Assembly: GCA_023380755.1 (NCBI GenBank)
Contig: JAMCSD010000006.1
Location: forward strand, 263,821 to 327,820
Direction: 5' to 3'
DNA: 64,000 nt
DNA from: Patescibacteria group bacterium
GTDB taxonomy: Bacteria; Patescibacteria; Microgenomatia; UBA12405
Shown here: positions 50,643 through 57,229 of the stretch, one piece after another
How the letters are laid out: each line of letters opens with the position of its first letter
Numbering within the stretch: position 1 is the stretch's first letter
The notes under the pieces: model-generated
The model's input: the letters and a program-made list of their open reading frames with translations, nothing else
The model's database searches: none
What the model was told of the DNA's origin: nothing
Program-made: the position numbers and the translations under genes

Positions 50643-51510
50643 TTACCGACACCTTACCCTGGCCTTTATTTTTACTGCCTTTTTACTCTCAGCTATTTAC
50701 GTTGCCAATTTCATCCGCCCCACCGATATCGCTCATCTTCCCACCCCTGCCCCTCAACCCACCGTCATTCCCACCTCCGTCCCCACCGGTCCTGGCGGGT
50801 GGTCCGCTTTTCGCAATGACCGTTTCGAATATCAGCTTCAATATCCCACCGCCTCCGCTTATACTGTTTCCGACTCGACCGTTAGCTTCACCAATCTGGC
50901 CCCCAGCTTCAACATTACCGATTTTGGCCAATCCACCTCTCCCGACCCCCTGTATGACTCTAATTGCGGCACTTCGCTGACCGACTCCACCGTTGTTGAC
51001 CGCCCAGTTACCGTTGGTAGCCTATCCGGACGCTACTTAGTCCAAAAAGAAGGGGTTCTCAACCTCTTTCATTACTGCCTCGTCAGCCCCAAAAATCATC
51101 TCATTGTCATTAAAATTACCTATGATAAGCCCCAACTACCCAGCCTTATTACGAAAGTAATCGATTCTTTCAGGTTTACTGCTGACGTGCCCCCGGTGGT
51201 TATTTTGGCGCCCCCTGTTGGCTCCAAAGTTACTTCTCCCTTAACCGTCACCGGAACGGCTCCTCGAGGTTGGACCTTTGAAGGCGTTTTAAGAATATAT
51301 GTTGAAGATAGCCGCCATCAACCCCTGGCCGGGGGACCTATTTATACCAAGTTAGCCCCGGAAAGTGATACTACCGTCAGCTTTAGCACGACTCTTAAGT
51401 TCATCCCCAAATCTGCTTCCGGTTATGTTACTATTAAAAACGATAATCCCAGTGGTTTGCCACAAAATGACAAATCCTACTCCATTCCGATTAAATTTAT
51501 TACTAATTAA
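50635..51510 (+). CDS. Membrane-anchored PsbP-like/Gmad2 protein
   Basis: The 291-residue product has an N-terminal membrane helix (about residues 6-24), a Pro/Thr-rich linker, a PsbP-like segment (WSAFRNDRFEYQLQYPTAS, about 59), and a C-terminal Ig-like Gmad2-type domain (VILAPPVGSKVTSPLTVTG from about 188, ending IKNDNPSGLPQNDKSYSIPI). It probably arose by duplication with the upstream gene plus domain gain. It overlaps that gene by 8 bases. Function unknown. Confidence 0.72.
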   Translation: MINYRHLTLAFIFTAFLLSAIYVANFIRPTDIAHLPTPAPQPTVIPTSVPTGPGGWSAFRNDRFEYQLQYPTASAYTVSDSTVSFTNLAPSFNITDFGQSTSPDPLYDSNCGTSLTDSTVVDRPVTVGSLSGRYLVQKEGVLNLFHYCLVSPKNHLIVIKITYDKPQLPSLITKVIDSFRFTADVPPVVILAPPVGSKVTSPLTVTGTAPRGWTFEGVLRIYVEDSRHQPLAGGPIYTKLAPESDTTVSFSTTLKFIPKSASGYVTIKNDNPSGLPQNDKSYSIPIKFITN

Positions 51511-51516
51511 ACCTAA

Positions 51517-51723
51517 ATGCCACAAGAACCAACTGTCAAAGGTCAGATTACTGAAAGCCTCCCAAACGCCATGTTTCGGGTGCGCCTGGCCGACGGTCGC
51601 GAAATAATCGCGATGTTAGCCGGAAAGTTACGCTTAAATCACATTAGGGTCATCCCCGGGGACAATGTCTCCTTGGTACTCAGCCCTCAGGGGGATCGGG
51701 GTCGGATCGTCTATCGGGGGTAA
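51517..51723 (+). CDS. infA: Translation initiation factor IF-1
   Basis: IF-1 blocks the A-site during initiation. The 68-residue OB-fold protein has VKGQITESLPNAMFRVRLADG, then GKLRLNHIRVIPGDNVSLVL and the ending RGRIVYRG. Normal length. It begins 6 bases after the Gmad2 gene and closes the transcript before a new promoter for rpmJ. Confidence 0.96.
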   Translation: MPQEPTVKGQITESLPNAMFRVRLADGREIIAMLAGKLRLNHIRVIPGDNVSLVLSPQGDRGRIVYRG

Positions 51724-51732
51724 ATTCAATTT

Positions 51733-51749
51733 CCTCTTTGATTTAGAGG
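51733..51749 (+). repeat. Inverted repeat around the rpmJ -35
   Basis: CCTCT (51733-51737) and AGAGG (51745-51749) flank the seven bases TTGATTT that contain the -35 element. It is not followed by a T-run, so it could be an operator rather than a terminator. Confidence 0.45.
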
Positions 51750-51766
51750 CATTCTTAGGTTACAAT
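51738..51766 (+). promoter_or_regulatory. Promoter of the alpha operon (rpmJ onward)
   Basis: TTGATT (51738-51743), an exact 17-base spacer, then TACAAT (51761-51766); the ATG of rpmJ is 16 bases further on. It should drive rpmJ-rpsM-rpsK-rpsD-rpoA-rplQ-rplM-rpsI. Confidence 0.75.
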
Positions 51767-51782
51767 AGCAAAGCCTTTTTTT

Positions 51783-51896
51783 ATGAAAGTCGTCTCAAGT
51801 ATTAAACGCCGGTGCAAAAACTGTAAGGTGGTCATCCGCCGCGGTACTCGCCGGATTATCTGTTCAACCAAGAAGCACACCCAAAAGCAAGGGTAA
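51783..51896 (+). CDS. rpmJ: 50S ribosomal protein L36
   Basis: The 37-residue protein is a zinc-binding L36 with C11, C14, C27 and H32 (SIKRRCKNCKVV, ICSTKKH). It is a typical C+ form and too short for ordinary gene-length filters. It comes directly after the alpha-operon promoter, preceded by a T-rich leader rather than a Shine-Dalgarno sequence. Confidence 0.95.
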   Translation: MKVVSSIKRRCKNCKVVIRRGTRRIICSTKKHTQKQG

Positions 51897-51900
51897 TTTT

Positions 51901-52353
51901 ATGAGAATTGCTGGTGTCGATATTCCCGATAACGAACGAGCCGAAATCGGTTTAACCCGCTTTTACGGTATTGGTCGTACCAATGTCAAATTACTGGCCA
52001 AAAATGCCGGAATTGGGCTTAACACCCGAATCAAGGATTTAAGCCGCGACGACGTTAGTTCTCTCATGAAAGCCCTGGAAGGATTTAAAGTTGAAGGTGA
52101 TCTTAAAAAAGAAATCCGCGAAAACATCGATCGGCTGAAGGCCATTCGCAGTTATCGTGGCTTTCGTCATATGATGAGCCTACCCGTCCGTGGACAACGG
52201 ACCAAGAGTAACGCCCGGACCCGCAAGGGTAAAAAGAAGACCGTCGGTTCGCTTACCAAGGAAGCCTGGGCCAAAATCGAAGCCGCCCAAACTCCCGCGG
52301 CTGCCGCTACTGCTCCCGCTGCTCCAACTAAACCGGCTGCTCCCACCAAATAA
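51901..52353 (+). CDS. rpsM: 30S ribosomal protein S13 with Ala/Pro tail
   Basis: S13 contacts P-site tRNA and L5 across the subunit bridge. The 150-residue product has the core (ERAEIGLTRFYGIGRTNVKLL, YRGFRHMMSLPVRGQRTKSN) plus a C-terminal Ala/Pro/Lys extension of about 20-25 residues not usual in the family. Its stop is 13 bases before rpsK. Confidence 0.97.
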   Translation: MRIAGVDIPDNERAEIGLTRFYGIGRTNVKLLAKNAGIGLNTRIKDLSRDDVSSLMKALEGFKVEGDLKKEIRENIDRLKAIRSYRGFRHMMSLPVRGQRTKSNARTRKGKKKTVGSLTKEAWAKIEAAQTPAAAATAPAAPTKPAAPTK

Positions 52354-52366
52354 TTAATCAAATTTT

Positions 52367-52774
52367 ATGGATCAAGTAAAAGAAAATACCGCCAATAAAA
52401 TAGTTAAGAAAAAGACGTACCAAAGCATTGCTGAGGGTCGTTTGTACGTTAAATCCACCTTCAACAATACCATCGTTTCGGTTACCGATGCCAAGGGTAA
52501 TGCTCTTTGCTGGTCCAGTTCCGGTCATGCCGGGTTTAAAGGTGCCCGCAAGTCCACTCCTTATGCCGCCACTACTGCTATCGAAAAAACTCTTGAAGAG
52601 GCCAAGAAATATGGCATCAAGAAATTATCGGTTTACCTTAAAGGTCCGGGGGTTGGTCGTGATGCTGCCCTAAGGTTTCTTCGCACCAAAAAAGATTTTG
52701 ATGTCGACCTGGTTGCTGACGTTACCGCTATTCCTTTCAATGGTCCCCGTCCGCCTAAACAAAGGAGAATATAA
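52367..52774 (+). CDS. rpsK: 30S ribosomal protein S11
   Basis: S11 forms part of the platform. The 135-residue product has STFNNTIVSVTDAKGNALCW, SSGHAGFKGARKSTPYAA, GPGVGRDAALRFL and NGPRPPKQRRI at the end. Normal length and order. Confidence 0.98.
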   Translation: MDQVKENTANKIVKKKTYQSIAEGRLYVKSTFNNTIVSVTDAKGNALCWSSSGHAGFKGARKSTPYAATTAIEKTLEEAKKYGIKKLSVYLKGPGVGRDAALRFLRTKKDFDVDLVADVTAIPFNGPRPPKQRRI

Positions 52775-52782
52775 ATACCCAT

Positions 52783-53409
52783 ATGGCAAGAATGCTTGTT
52801 GATGCAAAATGTCGTTTATGCCGCGCTAGCGGCGAAAAATTATACCTTAAGGGGGCTCGCTGTTTGTCTCCTAAGTGTCCCATGGAAAAGAAGGCCACCC
52901 CTCCGGGAATGCATGGTCCCAAAGGTTCCAAAAAGACCACCGACTTTGGTGTCCAATTACGCGCTAAGCAAAAAGCCAAGCGCATCTATGGCATCCTCGA
53001 AAAACAATTCAAAAATTACTATCTTAAAGCCAAAACCATGAAAGGAAAAGTTGGCGACAACCTGCTCTCCCTCCTTGAAAGGCGTTTAGACAATACTGTT
53101 TACGCTTTGGGTTTAGGCCTTTCCCGGTCTCATTCCCGCCAGTTAGTCCTGCATAAATCAGTTTTAGTTAATGGTAAAGTCGTCAACATCCCTTCTTATC
53201 AGGTAAAGGTTGGTGATGTTATCACCTTGGGGAGCAAGGCTCAGACAGATAATAACCTTAGCCGTTTCCGTGACAAGGACTATAAGTCGCCCCTGTGGTT
53301 AGAGGTTGACAAAACCAGAATTTCTGGCAAAATTACCGCATTCCCGTCTCGGGATGACGTTACTAATGAAATTAATGAAAATTTAATAATTGAATATTAT
53401 TCAAGGTAA
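52783..53409 (+). CDS. rpsD: 30S ribosomal protein S4, zinc-binding
   Basis: S4 initiates 30S assembly and in many bacteria regulates the alpha operon. The 208-residue product has four Cys in the N-terminal domain (KCRLC, CLSPKC), the C+ form, a PPGMHG segment and the S4 domain RRLDNTVYALGLGLSRSHSR. Normal length. Confidence 0.98.
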   Translation: MARMLVDAKCRLCRASGEKLYLKGARCLSPKCPMEKKATPPGMHGPKGSKKTTDFGVQLRAKQKAKRIYGILEKQFKNYYLKAKTMKGKVGDNLLSLLERRLDNTVYALGLGLSRSHSRQLVLHKSVLVNGKVVNIPSYQVKVGDVITLGSKAQTDNNLSRFRDKDYKSPLWLEVDKTRISGKITAFPSRDDVTNEINENLIIEYYSR

Positions 53410-53423
53410 AAAAAAGGAGTCAC

Positions 53424-54341
53424 ATGCTCGACACGAGTAAGTTTCATGTTAAAACAGTCAAGCAAACCGCTACTTACGGTAAGTTTGAGATGAGTCCCTT
53501 AGTTGGCGGATTTGGCCACACCATTGGTAACAGCCTTCGTCGTACTCTTCTAATTACCATTCCAGGCGCGGCCATTACCCGGGTCAAATTTGATGGTGCC
53601 AACCACCTGTTTACTACTCTTCCGGGAATCAAAGAAGATTTAGTTGAAGTTTCTCTTAACCTTAAAAAAGTCCGTTTTACTTACAACCAAAACGAACCTA
53701 TTAGCTTGGTTCTCGATAAAAAAGGGCCGGGAGTCGTCACCGCCGGTGATATCCAAGATACCACTACCTGCAAAGTAGCAAATCCGGATCAGGTCATTGC
53801 TACTTTAGCCGACCACAAATCCAACCTGCACATCGATCTGACCATCGAAAGGGGAGTGGGTTATTCCATGGCTAAGGAACAAAAAACTGATGTTATCGGT
53901 GAAATCATTCTTGATGCTACATTCACCCCGGTGACTAAAGTTAATTATCAGGTTGAGCCTACCCGTTTAGGTAAAAAAAGTAATTACGATAAATTAACCG
54001 TCGAAATTTGGACTGATGGCTCAGTGGAACCGTTAACTTCTCTTAAATTAGCTACCAAAGACTTAATTTCCTCCTTATCTCAAATCGCCGATCCTAAGGA
54101 ATTTGAAGAGGAAGTTGTCGCTATATCCACCGGTCCTGTTTCTCAAGGCTCCGACATCTCTATTGAGGAAATCGAATTACCTCTCCGGGTAATCAATGCT
54201 CTCAAGAAAGCCGGCTATTACAATATCGAAACTTTGATGAAGGCTGGTCGTTTGGAAGTTAGTAAAGCCAAAAATGTCGGTGAAAAATCACTCAAAATTA
54301 TAGATTCATGGTTAAAGGAACGAGGTTTTGCCTGGAAATAA
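53424..54341 (+). CDS. rpoA: RNA polymerase alpha subunit
   Basis: The alpha dimer scaffolds the polymerase and its C-terminal domain contacts UP elements and activators. The 305-residue product has the N-terminal dimer domain (PLVGGFGHTIGNSLRRTLL) and a C-terminal domain (ELPLRVINALKKAGYYNIET, NVGEKSLKIIDSWLKERGF) with the DNA-contact Arg kept. AAAGGAGTCAC before the ATG is a good Shine-Dalgarno sequence. Confidence 0.98.
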   Translation: MLDTSKFHVKTVKQTATYGKFEMSPLVGGFGHTIGNSLRRTLLITIPGAAITRVKFDGANHLFTTLPGIKEDLVEVSLNLKKVRFTYNQNEPISLVLDKKGPGVVTAGDIQDTTTCKVANPDQVIATLADHKSNLHIDLTIERGVGYSMAKEQKTDVIGEIILDATFTPVTKVNYQVEPTRLGKKSNYDKLTVEIWTDGSVEPLTSLKLATKDLISSLSQIADPKEFEEEVVAISTGPVSQGSDISIEEIELPLRVINALKKAGYYNIETLMKAGRLEVSKAKNVGEKSLKIIDSWLKERGFAWK

Positions 54342-54355
54342 GCTCGGTAATTCTT

Positions 54356-54808
54356 ATGCGTCATCGTAATTTTGGTAAAAAACTTGGTCGTAATCATAAC
54401 CAGCGGCAGGCTTTATTTAAAACTCTGGCCCGCCAACTGTTTACTTATGGGGCCCTGGAAACTACGGCGGCTAAATCGGCTGCAGTCCGTCCTTATGTCG
54501 ACAAATTAGCCCATAAAATCCTTCGCCAAGACCTAATCAGTTATCGGGATGTTGATGCCGCTTTCCAAGATCGTCAGCTTGTTAACCAATTAATGACCCA
54601 ATTCTCGGCTGCTTTTGCTGGTCACCAAGGTGCTTTCCTCAAGGAAGAAAAAATTAAGCGCCGCCAGGGTGATGATGCTCTCATCGTCAAACTCTCTTTT
54701 GTTAAACCCTTCAAGTTACAGTTAGTCGAATCCAAGAAAACTCCAGAGCCGAAGAAAACTGTCGAAAAAAAACCCAAAACAGTTAAAGAAAAGGAAACTG
54801 CTAAATGA
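54356..54808 (+). CDS. rplQ: 50S ribosomal protein L17 with Lys-rich tail
   Basis: L17 sits at the tunnel exit. The 150-residue product starts at the ATG at 54356 (MRHRNFGKKLGRNHNQRQAL); an upstream in-frame start at 54308 lies inside rpoA and is rejected. After the core comes a Lys/Glu/Pro/Thr-rich tail of about 30 residues. The stop overlaps the rplM start by 4 bases. Confidence 0.96.
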   Translation: MRHRNFGKKLGRNHNQRQALFKTLARQLFTYGALETTAAKSAAVRPYVDKLAHKILRQDLISYRDVDAAFQDRQLVNQLMTQFSAAFAGHQGAFLKEEKIKRRQGDDALIVKLSFVKPFKLQLVESKKTPEPKKTVEKKPKTVKEKETAK

Positions 54809-55230
54809 AACCTACTACTTTAGTCCAATCAGGTAAAAACATTCAGCGTCAGTGGCATCTGGTTGATGCCAGCTCCGAAACCTTAGGCCGGGTGGCGACC
54901 AAAATTGCCGCTCTGTTAATTGGCAAAGATAAACCTGGTTTTTCTTACCATCTCGACCAGGGCGATTATGTCGTGGCTGTTAATACTGACGAGATCCAAT
55001 CCACCGGCCGTAAACTGCGCCAAAAAATTTATCACTTCCATTCAGCTTATGCTGGCAATATGAAGGAATTTTCCCTTCAGGAAATGCTTCAAAAAGATTC
55101 CCGCCAGGTACTCTATCACGCTGTCTTGGGCATGATCCCCAAAAACCGTCTTCGTGATCAACGGATGGCCAGGCTGAAACTTTTTCCCACCGCCCAACAT
55201 AGTTATCAAGATAAGTTAAAGAAAGAATAA
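54805..55230 (+). CDS. rplM: 50S ribosomal protein L13
   Basis: L13 is an early 50S assembly protein. The 141-residue product has RQWHLVDASSETLGRVATKI, LIGKDKPGFSYHLDQGDYVV and HAVLGMIPKNRLRDQRMARL. Normal length. It is coupled to rplQ and followed by rpsI one base later. Confidence 0.97.
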   Translation: MKPTTLVQSGKNIQRQWHLVDASSETLGRVATKIAALLIGKDKPGFSYHLDQGDYVVAVNTDEIQSTGRKLRQKIYHFHSAYAGNMKEFSLQEMLQKDSRQVLYHAVLGMIPKNRLRDQRMARLKLFPTAQHSYQDKLKKE

Positions 55231-55231
55231 C

Positions 55232-55645
55232 ATGCCAAAAACTACCGCCAAAAAAGATCATTATACTTTTGCTGTTGGCCGGCGCAAATCCGCTATCGCT
55301 ACGGTCAAACTTTTCCCGGGGAAAGGGGAATCTAAAGTCAACAATCAATCGGTTGATAAATATTTTTCGGCTGTCTTTTATCACCAACAATATAACAAGC
55401 CCTTTGAGGTTACTCATACCGCCGATAAGTTCTATTATTCCGCTTCTGTTTCCGGTGGCGGTAAAAACGGCCAAATCGAAGCTTTAACAGTGGCTTTATC
55501 CCGGGCTCTAAAAGAAGCCAGTTCCGAATATACCGCTCCCTTGCGAGCCGCCTCTTTAGTGACCATCGACGCCCGCGTCCGCGAACGCCGCAAAATTGGT
55601 ACTGGCGGTAAAGCTCGTCGTGCTAAGCAATCACCAAAGCGTTAA
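55232..55645 (+). CDS. rpsI: 30S ribosomal protein S9
   Basis: S9's C-terminal tail reaches P-site tRNA. The 137-residue product has FAVGRRKSAIATVKLFPGKG, VSGGGKNGQIEALTVALSRA and the ending KARRAKQSPKR, where the last Lys-Arg corresponds to the conserved SKR tail (here PKR). It ends the ribosomal cluster and meets the minus-strand 53-residue gene at its stop. Confidence 0.97.
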   Translation: MPKTTAKKDHYTFAVGRRKSAIATVKLFPGKGESKVNNQSVDKYFSAVFYHQQYNKPFEVTHTADKFYYSASVSGGGKNGQIEALTVALSRALKEASSEYTAPLRAASLVTIDARVRERRKIGTGGKARRAKQSPKR

Positions 55646-55807
55646 TCAGCAATCTCCTAACCTGCGTTCTAGCCTATCTTTAATTAACCTTTGCCAGGTC
55701 CGCGAGGCTCGAGTTAGCATCCTCAGGTGTTTTCTGTCTTCTTTTAATTCTTCGTTTTGGGAGTTCAACCGCTGCAATTTTTCTTTTATGAATTCATCTA
55801 TTTCCAT
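55646..55807 (-). CDS. Small coiled-coil protein, 53 residues
   Basis: A clean open frame on the minus strand encodes a highly charged helical protein (MEIDEFIKEKLQRLNSQNEE, then KEDRKHLRML and a basic end). AGGAGG at 55815-55810 (minus) is a strong Shine-Dalgarno sequence 2 bases before the ATG, and TATACT lies at 55823-55818. The stop abuts the rpsI stop. The heptad-like Leu/Ile spacing suggests a coiled coil. No family recognised. Confidence 0.6.
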   Translation of the reverse strand: MEIDEFIKEKLQRLNSQNEELKEDRKHLRMLTRASRTWQRLIKDRLERRLGDC

Positions 55808-55838
55808 ATCCTCCTTTAGTATACCTCAACTCATAAAT

Positions 55839-55868
55839 TTGAAGTAGTACATATAAATTATGTATAAT
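55839..55868 (+). promoter_or_regulatory. ppa promoter
   Basis: TTGAAG (55839-55844), an 18-base spacer, then TATAAT (55863-55868) ending 7 bases before the ATG at 55876. This is a complete leaderless-type promoter. Confidence 0.7.
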
Positions 55869-55875
55869 TCAGCCT

Positions 55876-56406
55876 ATGTATCACGACTTGCCTATCGGGC
55901 CGAAAGCCCCCAAATTAGTTAATGCGGTAATCGAGATCTCTAAAGGATCTCATAATAAATATGAATTCGATCAAAAATATGGCGTTATCCGTCTCGACCG
56001 GGTCCTCCATTCCCCATTCTTTTATCCCGTTGATTACGGCTATATTCCCGAAACTCACGCCGCTGACGGTGACCACCTGGATATTATGATTTACAACGAA
56101 TCAGTGCTTATCCCCGGCTGTCTCGTGACTGCCCGGCCGGTCGGCGTTCTCTTAATGGAAGATGAGAATGGAGAAGATGAAAAAATCTTGGCTGTGGCTC
56201 AAAAAAATCCCCTACAGCACCATATTCATAACCTCAAAGATATCCCGCCGCATTTCCTAAAAGAAGTTTCTCATTTTTTTACTGAATATAAACGCCTCGA
56301 AATCGGCAAGCATGTTAAGGTCAAATCCTGGAAAGATGTGGAAACTGCTTATAAAGTCATTTCCCGGTCTTACGAGCAGTATAAAAGTAATGATAAGATT
56401 ACCTAA
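55876..56406 (+). CDS. ppa: Inorganic pyrophosphatase
   Basis: Soluble family I pyrophosphatase, which removes pyrophosphate from biosynthetic reactions. The 176-residue product has VIEISKGSHNKYEFDQKYGV, FYPVDYGYIPETHAADGDHL and the metal-site signature DGDHLDIMI, where the usual DGDPLDV has His for Pro. DEKILAV and HFFTEYKRLE follow. AAGGAGG for the next gene comes directly after its stop, so they share a transcript. Confidence 0.96.
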   Translation: MYHDLPIGPKAPKLVNAVIEISKGSHNKYEFDQKYGVIRLDRVLHSPFFYPVDYGYIPETHAADGDHLDIMIYNESVLIPGCLVTARPVGVLLMEDENGEDEKILAVAQKNPLQHHIHNLKDIPPHFLKEVSHFFTEYKRLEIGKHVKVKSWKDVETAYKVISRSYEQYKSNDKIT

Positions 56407-56417
56407 GGAGGTAATTT

Positions 56418-56669
56418 ATGGCCAAAACTAAAGTTGGAGTGGTCACTCACTACTTTGACAAGATTGGCGTTGCTGTTCTAAAAGTCACTCAAGGGACAGT
56501 CAGGGTCGGCGATACGATTCAAATTGGTGAAGATGAACAGGGCTTTTCCCAAGTCGTCGACTCCATGCAGGTTGATCATGCCAGTGTTTCCACTGCTAAA
56601 AAAGGCGACGAGGTCGGCCTGAAGGTCAGCCAGCCCGCCAAACATCACGAAAACGTCTATAAAGCATAG
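56418..56669 (+). CDS. EF-Tu domain-2-like small beta-barrel protein
   Basis: The 83-residue protein is a single beta-barrel like domain 2 of translational GTPases (VGVVTHYFDKIGVAVLKVTQ, GTVRVGDTIQIG, then KKGDEVGLKVSQP). TAAGGAGGTAATTT before the ATG is a very strong Shine-Dalgarno sequence. It is the second gene of the ppa transcript. Similar stand-alone barrels are annotated as elongation-factor-like proteins; the function is unknown. The next gene is a paralog. Confidence 0.7.
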   Translation: MAKTKVGVVTHYFDKIGVAVLKVTQGTVRVGDTIQIGEDEQGFSQVVDSMQVDHASVSTAKKGDEVGLKVSQPAKHHENVYKA

Positions 56670-56720
56670 AACTTTAACTCCTACTAAAATACTGAGATAA
56701 TTAGTAAGGGAGGTGATGTG

Positions 56721-56966
56721 ATGGCTGCTAAATTGATCGGCCACATTGTCCGTTACTTAAATCAATACAGTGTTGGACTGGTGGATATTACCGAGGACGA
56801 GATTTTAAGTTTAGGGGATACAGTCGAGATCGGTAATGGTTACACTCAAAAAGTGTCCTATTTAGAGGTTAACCGCCGGGCGGTTAACCAGGCGCGTCGG
56901 GGGGATGTGGCTGCTCTGAAAGTCGACCGCCAAGTCTCCGAAGGTGACATGGTTTATAAACTGTAA
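56721..56966 (+). CDS. Paralogous EF-Tu domain-2-like protein
   Basis: The 81-residue protein has the same fold pattern as its neighbour (LIGHIVRYLNQYSVGLVDIT, LSLGDTVEIG, RRGDVAALKVDRQVSEGDMV) with low identity. GGGAGGTGAT precedes the ATG at 56721; a GTG one codon upstream (56718) is possible. The pair looks like a tandem duplication that has diverged. Confidence 0.68.
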   Translation: MAAKLIGHIVRYLNQYSVGLVDITEDEILSLGDTVEIGNGYTQKVSYLEVNRRAVNQARRGDVAALKVDRQVSEGDMVYKL

Positions 56967-56975
56967 TCTTATTTG

Positions 56976-57049
56976 TCGGGGATACTGGATTCGAACCAGC
57001 AACCTCACGCACCCCATACGTGCGCGCTAGCCAATTGCGCCAATCCCCG
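56976..57049 (-). tRNA. tRNA-Pro (anticodon GGG)
   Basis: On the minus strand a 74-base cloverleaf folds completely: acceptor CGGGGAT/ATCCCCG with C1-G72, D-stem GCGC/GCGC, anticodon stem CACGT/GCGTG with loop ATGGGGT (anticodon GGG, G37), a 5-base variable loop, and T-arm GCTGG/CCAGT with TTCGAAT. The discriminator is A73; CCA is not encoded. It reads CCC and CCU. A73 matches the TGGT of the T-box at 6179-6182. Confidence 0.95.
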
Positions 57050-57058
57050 AATAAAAAA

Positions 57059-57076
57059 GGGTGTTTTTAAACACTC
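57059..57076 (-). terminator. Weak hairpin terminator upstream of tRNA-Pro
   Basis: On the minus strand GTGTT/AACAC forms a short stem followed by six T (57058-57053). It overlaps the stop of the small 57192 frame, so it would end a small transcript before the tRNA. Confidence 0.4.
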
Positions 57077-57192
57077 GTATTGTACCAATCCGGCCATTCA
57101 TTTACCAGTTTAAATAAAAAATAAATATCTTCGGCTTTTCTTCGGTTTTCCCCCTTGACGTAATGGTAGGGAATTGCTTTAATAATGTGCAC
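57067..57192 (-). CDS. Possible 41-residue peptide, GTG start
   Basis: On the minus strand the frame from GTG 57192 encodes a 41-residue aromatic- and charge-rich peptide (IPYHYVKGENRRKAEDIYFL). TAAAAT (57205-57200) ends 7 bases before the GTG, the leaderless spacing used elsewhere, and a short terminator follows. It is divergent from recA. Such a short frame may be chance, so support is modest. Confidence 0.4.
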   Translation of the reverse strand: MHIIKAIPYHYVKGENRRKAEDIYFLFKLVNEWPDWYNTSV

Positions 57193-57229
57193 CTCGATTA
57201 TTTTATTTAAGTGTGTAAAGGAGTTCTCT

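Noticed and set aside
54980..55474. Minus-strand 164-residue open frame across rplM-rpsI
   Set aside because: It crosses two conserved ribosomal genes in antisense and resembles no protein.
55596..55847. Plus-strand 83-residue frame overlapping the rpsI end
   Set aside because: Low-complexity Ser/Asn/Phe content; the minus-strand 53-residue gene has far better start signals and explains the region.
56971..57052. Plus-strand reading of the tRNA region as a hairpin terminator
   Set aside because: The minus strand folds into a full tRNA-Pro cloverleaf, which explains the symmetry.
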